The notes under the pieces are model-generated. The model worked only from the letters and a program-made list of their open reading frames with translations. It did not search any database and had not been told where the DNA came from. From Yeosuana aquiaggeris (lineage in GTDB: Bacteria > Bacteroidota > Bacteroidia > Flavobacteriales > Flavobacteriaceae), in contig NZ_JBAWKC010000005.1 in the NCBI RefSeq assembly GCF_044003965.1, forward strand, positions 62,001-126,000: 64,000 nucleotides of DNA. Direction: 5' to 3'. The translations under genes were made by a program, and so were the position numbers. Positions 1-7,916 of the stretch are shown piece by piece; position 1 is the stretch's first letter; every line of letters begins with the position of its first letter.

Positions 1-1101
1 ATACCCTTTATAATCATTCAACTGTTGGCCACTATTTCCATCGAATTGTCTCAACAAAAAGAGATCAGCTGCATACACAATATCCTTATTATTGGGTCCT
101 GATAAAACTGCCAAGCCTTGAGGTTGTATCATTCCCCCTTTACTAATTATACGAGCTTGCCCACTTTTGAGTATCTCGGCCACCCAGCCTTCGTCATTAT
201 TGGTCATATACAAGGTACCATCTTCATCAAAGACCATATTATCTAACCCTGGCTGAAGGGCAGTGAACAGTGTTTTTTCACCGGTTAAAGTGTTTATTTT
301 AAAAACCTCACCTGATTGATCCAACACATAAAGAAGTCCATCTGGTCCGAACTTTGCAGACGCTGGGTTTTTAAAGCCACCTGCCAATATCTGTACAGTT
401 CCATCACCAAAAGGGTCTGTAGAAACAGGATCTCCAGAATTACCGACATTTACACTGATTACTAAACCTGCTGCAAACAGAGGTCCGTATAAGCGCCCGT
501 CTGTACCGAAATCAAAAGCATTTAAAAAACCAAGAGGATAAGGGTTTGCTGCAGTCGATGCTATGATGTGTCGTGGAGGCTCAATAAGATCGGGGTCAAG
601 CTCATATAGCCCGTCACCCAGAAAATCAAGTCCCACAAAGAGACGTCCATCTGATGAGAAAGTAATTGGGTTAACACCAGGTGCAACAAATTGGTACCCC
701 AACTGATTGCCATCCAAATCCATTCTACCTACAAATCCGGTCAGAATATCAGTCCAGTAGAGCGATTGACCGTCAGGATTAAACACCAAATCATCAGGAC
801 CCAATACACCATTGCCTGGTCCAAATCTTTTGATGATCTTGCCATCATTCTTGTTTATCACTGAAATATCCTGACCATTAACACTAGCAACGTAAAGATT
901 ACCATCTGGTCCAATGTCAATACCGTTGGCTCCGTGCAGGGCAGCGCCTTTAGCTAATACTTTCAAAACAGAATTTTCGCCCTTCTGAGATTTGGCACTC
1001 ACTGCCTCTAGGTTTATTTCAGACTCCAGGGTCTTATCCGTGCTGCATGAAAATGCAAACAGAATTACAAATAAAAGTGTAAACTTAAAAATTGTTTTCA
1101 T
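1..1101 (-). CDS. NHL/SMP-30-like beta-propeller lipoprotein (3' end beyond window)
   Basis: The frame is open for all 367 codons from an ATG at 1101 to the window edge, so the C-terminus is missing. The N-terminus is a lipoprotein signal (MKTIFKFTLLFVILFAFSC, Cys19), predicting an envelope-anchored protein. The body repeats short blades of the type 'G.DG.LYV', for example GIDIGPDGNLYVAS, FSSDGRLFVG, FGPDGLLYVLD and FDEDGTLYMTN. This is the pattern of NHL or SMP-30/gluconolactonase-like six-bladed propellers. The substrate is unknown and no catalytic metal site can be assigned with confidence. It shares its translation-start leader (AACCAACCAATTATG) with the next gene upstream on the same strand. 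Confidence 0.75.
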   Translation of the reverse strand, partial: MKTIFKFTLLFVILFAFSCSTDKTLESEINLEAVSAKSQKGENSVLKVLAKGAALHGANGIDIGPDGNLYVASVNGQDISVINKNDGKIIKRFGPGNGVLGPDDLVFNPDGQSLYWTDILTGFVGRMDLDGNQLGYQFVAPGVNPITFSSDGRLFVGLDFLGDGLYELDPDLIEPPRHIIASTAANPYPLGFLNAFDFGTDGRLYGPLFAAGLVISVNVGNSGDPVSTDPFGDGTVQILAGGFKNPASAKFGPDGLLYVLDQSGEVFKINTLTGEKTLFTALQPGLDNMVFDEDGTLYMTNNDEGWVAEILKSGQARIISKGGMIQPQGLAVLSGPNNKDIVYAADLFLLRQFDGNSGQQLNDYKGY

Positions 1102-1428
1102 AATTGGTTGGTTTTAATTGGTTATATAATTGATTAGTAATTGCAGTATTGCGTTGTTTATAATCATAACAATTTAATATACGATAACTTAAACCTAGCC
1201 AAATAGGTAGTAAAAAGGGCACATTATGGATTCATTGAATTAATCCATTCAAAATTTTAAATATGCTATTAATTAGGGAGTTACTTAATTTATTCTTTGA
1301 AAAGTTAGTGAAAAATTAAATATAAAAATAAAAATAATTATTTTAAACGACTAATTACCAGTAACCTAGGTCATAATGACGTTTTTTGCTCAATAATGTA
1401 ATTTTAGTAAGCAATTTAAAATAAAAAA
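1102..1428. other. Intergenic region upstream of the NHL lipoprotein
   Basis: This is non-coding and very AT-rich. The bases at 1102-1114 are the minus-strand leader AACCAACCAATT directly before the start codon at 1101. I saw no TAnnTTTG element good enough to assign as the promoter, and no small gene. The terminator of the neighbouring lipoprotein gene follows at 1429-1451. Confidence 0.5.
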
Positions 1429-1451
1429 GGGCCGGTATTTTAAGCCGACCC
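1422..1451 (-). terminator. Rho-independent terminator of the 1490-2191 gene
   Basis: On the minus strand a 7-bp stem (GGGTCGG pairing with CCGGCCC, one T-G wobble, 1445-1451 with 1429-1435) encloses a 9-nt loop. It is followed at once by a run of T residues (complement of 1422-1428). A short T tract also follows it on the plus strand, so it may stop transcription in both directions. Confidence 0.75.
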
Positions 1452-1489
1452 GTTTTTATCATAGTCAATTATAGCTAAAAAAACTTCGG

Positions 1490-2191
1490 TTATTTTAGAC
1501 TAAAATCAATATGTGCATTTTCCCATCCTCCGCCGGGATTAACATTCCACCACATTTGCAACATGCGTGATTTTCCTCCAGCACCGTTCAAAGTAAGAGC
1601 AGCATTGCCGTGAATTACCCACGCATTATTGCTGGGATCTTGATAGAGAAAAGTTTCACAAAACTCCTCTCCAGTGACTTCATCCACATAACAGAATTCT
1701 TCACTTGTAAATGTGAATTTTGTATTCATATTTCCAGTGCCAGAGTAAAACTCTCCTGTTTCAATGTTAAAGTAGCCTGCAAGAGCCTGGTTAGTTGTTA
1801 ATTTGACTGAAACAGTCCCATCTGGATTCGTCCGCCAGAAATCACCTTTTCCATAACTACCTTCAAAATCTGCAAACTCACCACTGATAAATGTGAATGT
1901 GAACGTCTCCCAGTCGATTTCCATTACCACATTCTTAGCAATCCCTAAACGGTAACCATCGTCCGTTGGTTCAATGAAGTAGGCACCTTGGCCTAGATTA
2001 TTTACCGCCATAATCTTTGCTACGCGTTGATACTTTTGAATGTCTACTTGTTTTGCTGATGATTTATGACTTTTGCTAACTGACGAAGACAAATTTGCTG
2101 AATCTATTTCAGGAGTACTAATAGCTTCATCCTGACTACACGACATACATACAAAAATTAATAACATCAATACATAAATTGTTTTTTTCAT
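1490..2191 (-). CDS. Lipoprotein of unknown function
   Basis: This is 233 codons beginning MKKTIYVLMLLIFVCMSC, a short lipobox signal with acylated Cys18. A Ser/Lys-rich linker (about residues 25-50) precedes a soluble domain rich in aromatic and beta-strand-like segments. That domain includes a stretch with two Cys (CYVDEVTGEEFC). I do not recognise the family. The presence of asparagine-, glycine- and tryptophan-rich turns suggests a beta-sandwich or lipocalin-like fold, but this is inference. It has its own terminator downstream and 575 non-coding bases upstream, so it is probably monocistronic. Confidence 0.7.
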   Translation of the reverse strand: MKKTIYVLMLLIFVCMSCSQDEAISTPEIDSANLSSSVSKSHKSSAKQVDIQKYQRVAKIMAVNNLGQGAYFIEPTDDGYRLGIAKNVVMEIDWETFTFTFISGEFADFEGSYGKGDFWRTNPDGTVSVKLTTNQALAGYFNIETGEFYSGTGNMNTKFTFTSEEFCYVDEVTGEEFCETFLYQDPSNNAWVIHGNAALTLNGAGGKSRMLQMWWNVNPGGGWENAHIDFSLK

Positions 2192-2630
2192 AATTGGTTG
2201 ATTTTAAAATGATTAAAAATATATTTTGTTACCAATCACAAGAAGGGAAAATATTATAATAAAATTGCGCATGTAAAAGTGGAGGTTGAGTAATACTATA
2301 GTTTAATTATTACATATAGAGAAGTTAATACTTAACTCTTTACCTTTAAAGAATTATATATACCGAATGTAGTGTTCTGTTTTTCAATTATACTAGTTAA
2401 TTATTTATAAACGTCAAAAAGCCATAATTCAACGTTCATTACTTAATTTCATCATGGTTTATTCAATTTCATAGTCCAAATTATAATTCTCGGCAGCATT
2501 TTGATTTCAAAAATTGCACAAAAAGGATAGTGTTAACGATTGAAATAGTATCCTTTTTTTTTATATAGATAGAGTGAAAAGCGTTTCAAAATAGCCTAAA
2601 AATAAAATCACAGGAATAAAAATAAAAGTG
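2192..2630. other. Intergenic region with an orphan terminator-like hairpin
   Basis: I saw no gene here. Bases 2192-2205 are the minus-strand leader of the lipoprotein (AATCAACCAATT before its ATG). At 2520-2529 and 2549-2558, AAAAAGGATA pairs with TATCCTTTTT around a 19-nt loop, followed by further T residues to 2562. On the plus strand this resembles an intrinsic terminator although no plus-strand gene precedes it. A short untranslated RNA ending here is possible but unsupported by a clear promoter. Confidence 0.4.
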
Positions 2631-2638
2631 TATCTTTG
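2631..2638 (+). promoter_or_regulatory. Promoter -7 element of the DEAD-box helicase gene
   Basis: TATCTTTG is an exact match to the Bacteroidetes sigma-A -7 consensus TAnnTTTG. It would start transcription near 2645, leaving an unusually long leader of about 120 nt before the ATG at 2767. Confidence 0.65.
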
Positions 2639-2766
2639 CCGCTTGAAATCCAGAATATGGGTTTATATTCCTCAGAGTGAGGATGTGTTACAAGAAGGTT
2701 AAGGTTAAGTATGTCGATTCGCTTCTTATGTAACACCACATAATAAAATCGAATACTTACATAAGA
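2639..2766 (+). promoter_or_regulatory. Structured 5' leader of the DEAD-box helicase with mutually exclusive pairings
   Basis: Three pairings compete. (1) 2685-2697 (GTGTTACAAGAAG) pairs with 2722-2736 (CTTCTTATGTAACAC), with a 2-nt bulge. (2) 2707-2719 (AAGTATGTCGATT) pairs with 2747-2758 (AATCGAATACTT), with one bulged G. (3) 2723-2733 (TTCTTATGTAA) pairs perfectly over 11 bp with 2757-2767 (TTACATAAGAA), which would bury the translation-initiation region including the A of the start codon. Segment 2723-2733 is shared by (1) and (3), so folding (1) would free the start site and (3) would block it. Long structured leaders are known on cold-shock helicase genes in other bacteria. An autoregulatory or temperature-responsive role here is inference. 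Confidence 0.55.
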
Positions 2767-4614
2767 ATGAACACATTCCAACAATTGGGTCTTAACGAAG
2801 ACCTATTACACGCTATTACAGATTTAGGTTTTGAAACACCCAGCGATGTTCAAATCAAAACCATCCCCATTTTACTAGAAAAAGATACTGATCTGGTAGC
2901 TTTAGCTCAAACCGGAACCGGTAAAACGGCCGCTTTTGGCTTCCCAATGCTTCAAAAAATTAATATTGATAGCAGAACTACCCAAGGGCTTATTTTATCA
3001 CCAACTCGCGAGCTTTGTTTGCAAATTACCAATGAAATAAAACTTTATGGTAAATATTGTAAAGGACTTAATGTGGTTGCTATTTATGGTGGAGCCAGTA
3101 TTACTGATCAAGCCAGAGATGTCAAAAAAGGAGCTCAAATAATTGTGGCTACTCCGGGTAGAATGAAGGATATGATAAACCGTAAACTGGTTGATATCTC
3201 CAAAATTGAATTTGCTGTTTTAGATGAAGCTGATGAAATGCTAAACATGGGCTTCTATGAAGATATTACTGATATCTTATCATATACACCAAAAGAAAAA
3301 AACACCTGGTTGTTTTCTGCAACTATGCCTCAAGAGGTTTCTAACATCGCTAAAAAATTCATGCGTAGTCCTGTAGAAATCACGGTTGGTAACAAAAATG
3401 AAAGTACAAACCAAGTGTCTCATGAATATTTTCTTATTAATTCAAGAGACCGGTATTCTGCCTTAAAACGATTATCTGATGCCAATCCTGATATCTTTTC
3501 AGTAGTTTTTTGCAGAACCAAGCGCGATACACAAAAAGTAGCTGAGCAACTTATTGAAGATGGGTATAGTGCAGCAGCCTTACATGGTGATTTAAGTCAA
3601 AATCAACGTGATTTGGTAATGAAATCTTTCAGAAACAAACAAATTCAAATGCTGGTTGCTACAGATGTGGCTGCACGTGGCATTGATGTTGATGATATTA
3701 CGCATGTAATAAACTACCAGTTACCTGATGAAATTGAAACATATACACATAGGAGCGGACGTACAGGACGAGCAGGTAAAACGGGTATTTCCATGGTACT
3801 TGTATCAAAAAGTGAAGTGCGCAAAATAAAAAGCATTGAACGCATCATTAAAAAAGAGTTCATAAAAAAGGAAATTCCTGATGGTATGGAAATTTGCGAA
3901 GTACAATTAATGTCACTCGCCAATAAAATTCATAACACAGAAATCAATCATGAAATTGATAAATATTTATCTAGTATCAATGAATTATTTGCAGATTCAA
4001 GCAAAGAAGATTTAATTAAAAAATTCTTCTCTGTTGAATTTACCCGTTTCTTTAATTACTATCAAAAATCAAAAAATTTAAATGTTGAAAGTTCATCATC
4101 TGATGAGCGTGAATTTTCAAAATCATCAGACTCCGTGCGTTATTTTATTAATGTAGGTAGTAAAGATGGTTATGACTGGATGAGTTTAAAGGACTTTTTA
4201 AAAGACATATTAGAATTAGGCAGAGATGATGTTTTTAAAGTGGAAGTTAAGGACAGTTTTTCCTTTTTTAATACTGAAAAAGAACTGAAAGAAAAGGTCT
4301 TAGCCTTTTTTACAGACTTTAAACATAATGATAGATTTGTAAATGTTGAAGTTTCTGAAAACCGCGGTGGCGATAGAAGCAGAAGCAGAAGTCGTGGCCC
4401 AAGACGTGATGACAGAAAAGGCGGAGAAAGCAGAGGAAGTGATAGACGCAGTGGCTCTGGCCCAAGAAGTGAAAAACGAAGTTTTGGATCTGATTCCGGA
4501 AACAGAAGTGAAAGAAGACGTTCAGATAGTAGCTCTAAACCAAGACGTGCTGGCAGTTCAGATTCTAAATCTTCGGCATCTGGTTTTGACAGACCAAGAC
4601 GTTCAAGAAGATAA
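2767..4614 (+). CDS. deaD: DEAD-box ATP-dependent RNA helicase (DeaD/CsdA-like)
   Basis: This is a 615-residue cytoplasmic helicase that would remodel structured RNA during ribosome assembly, mRNA decay or cold adaptation. Motifs in order: Q motif GFETPSDVQ (21-29), Walker A AQTGTGKT (47-54), DEAD (153-156), SAT (184-186), VATDVAARGID (about 297-307) and motif VI HRSGRTGRAG (328-337). Residues about 460-535 match the DbpA-type RNA-binding domain. The tail from about 540 is rich in Arg, Ser, Gly and Asp, a disordered RNA-binding extension. The length and tail fit DeaD rather than the shorter RhlE. The ATG at 2767 sits at the end of the structured leader, and a hairpin follows the gene. Confidence 0.95.
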   Translation: MNTFQQLGLNEDLLHAITDLGFETPSDVQIKTIPILLEKDTDLVALAQTGTGKTAAFGFPMLQKINIDSRTTQGLILSPTRELCLQITNEIKLYGKYCKGLNVVAIYGGASITDQARDVKKGAQIIVATPGRMKDMINRKLVDISKIEFAVLDEADEMLNMGFYEDITDILSYTPKEKNTWLFSATMPQEVSNIAKKFMRSPVEITVGNKNESTNQVSHEYFLINSRDRYSALKRLSDANPDIFSVVFCRTKRDTQKVAEQLIEDGYSAAALHGDLSQNQRDLVMKSFRNKQIQMLVATDVAARGIDVDDITHVINYQLPDEIETYTHRSGRTGRAGKTGISMVLVSKSEVRKIKSIERIIKKEFIKKEIPDGMEICEVQLMSLANKIHNTEINHEIDKYLSSINELFADSSKEDLIKKFFSVEFTRFFNYYQKSKNLNVESSSSDEREFSKSSDSVRYFINVGSKDGYDWMSLKDFLKDILELGRDDVFKVEVKDSFSFFNTEKELKEKVLAFFTDFKHNDRFVNVEVSENRGGDRSRSRSRGPRRDDRKGGESRGSDRRSGSGPRSEKRSFGSDSGNRSERRRSDSSSKPRRAGSSDSKSSASGFDRPRRSRR

Positions 4615-4624
4615 TTTATAAATC

Positions 4625-4653
4625 AAACCTCTTTGTTTATCACAAAGAGGTTT
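4625..4653 (+). terminator. Terminator after the DEAD-box helicase
   Basis: An 11-bp perfect stem (AAACCTCTTTG with CAAAGAGGTTT) with a 7-nt loop lies 11 nt after the stop codon. The following T tract is weak (GTTAATTTT), so termination may be partial. Confidence 0.65.
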
Positions 4654-4732
4654 GTTAATTTTAAGTCAAAATATTACACTGGTATAAAATTTGACATTTA
4701 GTTTACTATTTTTATACCTAATTAAAAATTGA

Positions 4733-5509
4733 ATGAAAAAGTATTTATTCCTATTTACCTTTTTACTAACAACGCTATTTTGTTTTTCTCAAGAAATCAC
4801 TACGAGTGTTAAAGGAGTTGTAATAAATAGTGCTGATGACACGCCGCTTGAAAGTGTAAATATTGTGAACTTAAATGAGGTTATAGGAACGGCCACTAAT
4901 AGTAAAGGGGAATTTGAAATAAAGGCTAAACCGAATGACACCTTACATTTTTCATATTTAGGTTTTAAATCCATCAAAGTGAGAGTGACCAATGACTGGA
5001 TTAAGTTTGGAAGCTCTAAAATAGAATTGACAGAAGTGGCTTTAGCTTTGGAGGAAATTGTCATCAATCAATTAAAACTAACAGGTTATTTAGAGGTTGA
5101 TATTAAGCAAGTTCCCATAAACAATAACTACCGTTATAGTATTTCAGGGTTACCAGGCACAGGTTATGAGGCCAGTTCACCAACAGCCATAACAAGAGTA
5201 TTAGGTTCTATATTTAATCCGGCCGATTTTTTGAATAGGATGTTTGGTAAGAAACCAAATGAAATGCGAAAACTCAAAAAAATGAAACAGGATGATGAAA
5301 TCAGGAATCTTCTTGCATCACGATTTGACAGAGAAATGCTTACTGCTTTGTTACAAGTTGATCGTGTAGATTTAGATGAAATTGTGAGCCAATGCAACTA
5401 CTCTAAAGGTTTTATTCAAACAGCTAATGATCTACAAATATTAGATGCTATTAGTGAATGTTATGAAGAATATAAACTTTTGAGCAGAGGAAGAACTAAT
5501 AGATTATAA
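4733..5509 (+). CDS. Exported protein with carboxypeptidase-regulatory-like domain
   Basis: This has 258 residues, with an N-terminal signal peptide ending near FCFSQ (about residue 20). Residues about 24-105 form a CarboxypepD-regulatory-like beta-sandwich (KGVVINSADDTPLESVNIVN, then GEFEIKAKPNDTLHFSYLGF). That is the domain found at the N-terminus of SusC-type receptors. Here no receptor follows: the remaining about 150 residues are helical, Lys/Glu-rich and contain a conserved-looking SRFDREMLTALLQ segment. Stand-alone proteins of this kind are common in Flavobacteriaceae and have no established role. A periplasmic or cell-surface location is likely. Confidence 0.75.
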   Translation: MKKYLFLFTFLLTTLFCFSQEITTSVKGVVINSADDTPLESVNIVNLNEVIGTATNSKGEFEIKAKPNDTLHFSYLGFKSIKVRVTNDWIKFGSSKIELTEVALALEEIVINQLKLTGYLEVDIKQVPINNNYRYSISGLPGTGYEASSPTAITRVLGSIFNPADFLNRMFGKKPNEMRKLKKMKQDDEIRNLLASRFDREMLTALLQVDRVDLDEIVSQCNYSKGFIQTANDLQILDAISECYEEYKLLSRGRTNRL

Positions 5510-5526
5510 AACTCAATGTTTGTTCA

Positions 5527-6054
5527 TTAGGCTTTTTCCAATAAGGCTTTAAGACTGTTTAAGCCTTCTTCAAAATCCTTTCCAGCTGCTTTATCCATAT
5601 TGTAAAATAGCATAAATATATTTGCTGGAAATTTATTTTCTCCTGAAAAACCCCAAGTCACTTTGGTCTGCATTTTACCTAAATTTTCAACTTTAGTAAT
5701 GGCATGAGAAGTCGATTTCCATGGTTTGACAAAACGTAATTCTGCCTCTATCCTATCATTCTGAACAATTTCAAGTATTTCCTGCTCTCCAGAACCAACA
5801 TCACTGTTGCCTTCCCATTTTGCTATAAAACCAACCTCACCATCAATTCCAAAATATTCTTGTTTCATGTTAGGATCTTTCTTTTTCCAAGGAGACCAAT
5901 GATCCTGATTTTTAATATACTTTAAATACTCAAAGACACCACTATGTGGTCTGTCAATTATGACACTTCTGCTTACCTCATATCTTTTAGGCGCCAGAAA
6001 GGCGAGCATAATAATAATTGCCACTATGAGTAAAGTGAGGAGGAAGAAAATCAT
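5527..6054 (-). CDS. Membrane-anchored SRPBCC (START-like) family protein
   Basis: This is 175 residues. Residues 1-20 (MIFFLLTLLIVAIIIMLAFL) form a single N-terminal membrane helix. The rest resembles the SRPBCC/polyketide-cyclase fold, with the opening strand YEVSRSVIIDRPHSGVFEYL, a W-rich 'DHWSPWKKKDP' loop and a long C-terminal helix. SRPBCC proteins bind hydrophobic ligands in a cavity, but the ligand here is unknown. It is convergent with the upstream gene (17-bp gap) and appears to be transcribed alone. Confidence 0.75.
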   Translation of the reverse strand: MIFFLLTLLIVAIIIMLAFLAPKRYEVSRSVIIDRPHSGVFEYLKYIKNQDHWSPWKKKDPNMKQEYFGIDGEVGFIAKWEGNSDVGSGEQEILEIVQNDRIEAELRFVKPWKSTSHAITKVENLGKMQTKVTWGFSGENKFPANIFMLFYNMDKAAGKDFEEGLNSLKALLEKA

Positions 6055-6215
6055 AAACGCTATTAATTAGTTGGTCTGTTGATGGTCTAAAATTATAAAA
6101 AATATTTTAGTTACAAAATAGAAAAATAATCTTACCAAAATCATTATTTTAGTTAATGTACATTTTTAACTATAACCATGTTTACGATGTACCAACCTGA
6201 AATATTTATTACTAT

Positions 6216-6896
6216 ATGAAACATATTGTTGTCCTCACCGGAGCTGGCATGAGTGCTGAAAGCGGGCTCAAAACCTTTAGAGAAGCGGATGGTCTATGGG
6301 AAGGTCATGATGTAACAGAAGTTGCTTCACCTGAAGGTTTTATTTCAAATCCCACATTAGTTTTAGATTTTTACAACCAAAGACGTAGGCAACTCTTAAG
6401 TGTTAAGCCCAACTCCGGTCATTTTGATTTGGCCCAATTAGAGAACTATTATAAAGTTAGCATAATCACTCAAAACATTGACGATTTGCACGAACGGGCG
6501 GGAAGCACAAATGTTATTCATTTGCACGGTGAAGTCCTAAAAGTGAGAAGTACGTTTGATGAAAATGATATTCAAATATGGAAAACAGATTTACTTTTAG
6601 GAGATACCTGTAAAAAAGGCTATCAGCTTAGACCTCATATTGTTTGGTTTGGTGAAGCAGTACCTATGATTGAAAAAGCTATTGACGTTTGTAGTACGGC
6701 TGATATTCTAGTGGTTATTGGAACCTCTATGAAAGTGTATCCTGCAGCAAGTTTGATTCATTATATACCTGAAAATACCAAAACCTATTTTATTGATCCA
6801 AAACCTGCCTTAGAAACCAAAAAGAACCTAACTGTAATTGCGGAAACCGCTACTCAAGGGGTAAAAAAGCTTTTTGAAATATTAAAATTTCAATAA
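6216..6896 (+). CDS. cobB: Sir2-family NAD-dependent protein deacylase, zinc-site-less, SIRT5-like
   Basis: This has 226 residues. It removes acyl groups from lysines using NAD+. Visible motifs are GAGMSAESG (9-17, NAD binding), QNID (86-89) and catalytic His104 in HLHGE. Tyr53 and Arg56 in DFYNQRR match the YxxR signature of class III sirtuins, which favour negatively charged acyl groups such as succinyl and malonyl. The zinc-ribbon cysteines are absent: only Cys132 lies in the region where four are normally found. The family therefore predicts a desuccinylase-type activity in a zinc-free scaffold. The flanking genes give no functional hint. Confidence 0.9.
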   Translation: MKHIVVLTGAGMSAESGLKTFREADGLWEGHDVTEVASPEGFISNPTLVLDFYNQRRRQLLSVKPNSGHFDLAQLENYYKVSIITQNIDDLHERAGSTNVIHLHGEVLKVRSTFDENDIQIWKTDLLLGDTCKKGYQLRPHIVWFGEAVPMIEKAIDVCSTADILVVIGTSMKVYPAASLIHYIPENTKTYFIDPKPALETKKNLTVIAETATQGVKKLFEILKFQ

Positions 6897-7041
6897 ATCA
6901 TCATTGTATTTTCACTATTCATTATAATGCCTTTTTTCTTAAACAAATAACTTGAATTTAATATACTTCTGTATTTAATCATCTACTTTTGAAAAGCTAG
7001 CCGTTATAGTACTTTTACTCATTTTATTTTATACTTTATTT

Positions 7042-7836
7042 ATGTGGTTACGAATTAGTTGTGACTTAACTTTTGATATAGAAGTTACGACACCTTTTAT
7101 ATTAATGTTACGCCCTAGAAGTGGTTTACAACAATGGGTAGCATCTGACGAATTCAAAATAACTCCAAATATCTCTGTGATTGAATTTACAGACAATTAT
7201 GGAAACCTTTGTCAACGTTTGGTTGCTCCTCCTGGTCATTTCTCCATTTGCACAAAAGCCGATATTAAAACTTCCGAACTTGTAGATGTAGGTTTTGGAG
7301 CCGCATTCATAGAAATCCAGAATTTACCAGATTCTGTGCTTAGTTATTTATTACCAAGTAGGTATTGCGAATCTGATAGGTTTAGTGAAATGGCTATGTC
7401 AATTACTGCTCATCAAAGCCCTGGCTACGATCAAGTAGCCACTATCGAAACCTGGTTGCGCAATACTATAAGCTATATTCCAGGAAGTTCCAATTATCCT
7501 ATTTCGGCCATTGAGGTTAACTTCAAGCAATCCGGGGTTTGCAGAGATTTAGCTCATTTAGGCATTGCATTGTGCCGAAGCCTTAGTATTCCAGCACGAA
7601 TGGTAGTAGGTTATTTATACAATTTAGAACCTATGGATATGCATGCCTGGTTTGAAGCTTATGTTGGTGGTCGCTGGTACACTTTTGACGCCACCCAAGC
7701 CGGCCCAAAAGGCGGCTATGTCGCTATTGGCTATGGGCATGATGCCGCTGATGTGGCGATGTACAACCAGTTTGGACCATCTGTTTACCCCATGAGCCAG
7801 GTTGTTCAAGTAGAACTGATTGAAGAAAATTTATAG
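7042..7836 (+). CDS. Transglutaminase-like family protein
   Basis: This is 264 residues with no signal peptide, so probably cytoplasmic. The C-terminal half carries the transglutaminase-like cysteine-protease core, with Cys167 in SGVCRDLAHLG, His201 in MHAWFEAYV and Asp216 in YTFDAT forming the catalytic triad. The N-terminal half (about 1-105) is a beta-rich domain of the kind preceding this core in bacterial transglutaminase-like proteins. The substrate is unknown; related proteins act as peptidases or amidases rather than cross-linking enzymes. ATG 7042 is the first in-frame start and gives the complete N-terminal strand. Confidence 0.88.
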   Translation: MWLRISCDLTFDIEVTTPFILMLRPRSGLQQWVASDEFKITPNISVIEFTDNYGNLCQRLVAPPGHFSICTKADIKTSELVDVGFGAAFIEIQNLPDSVLSYLLPSRYCESDRFSEMAMSITAHQSPGYDQVATIETWLRNTISYIPGSSNYPISAIEVNFKQSGVCRDLAHLGIALCRSLSIPARMVVGYLYNLEPMDMHAWFEAYVGGRWYTFDATQAGPKGGYVAIGYGHDAADVAMYNQFGPSVYPMSQVVQVELIEENL

Positions 7837-7916
7837 CGTTTTTTTTCTGAATTCATTTAGTGTCACCAGACGTTAAACGAAATGTAACAACATTTGTGTG
7901 TAAGCCAAGTCCAAAT

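Noticed and set aside
4343..4621. A 92-codon frame overlapping the end of the DEAD-box helicase
   Set aside because: It is the shifted reading of the Arg/Ser/Gly-rich repeat tail; its low-complexity Val/Glu/Ala composition mirrors the helicase codons.
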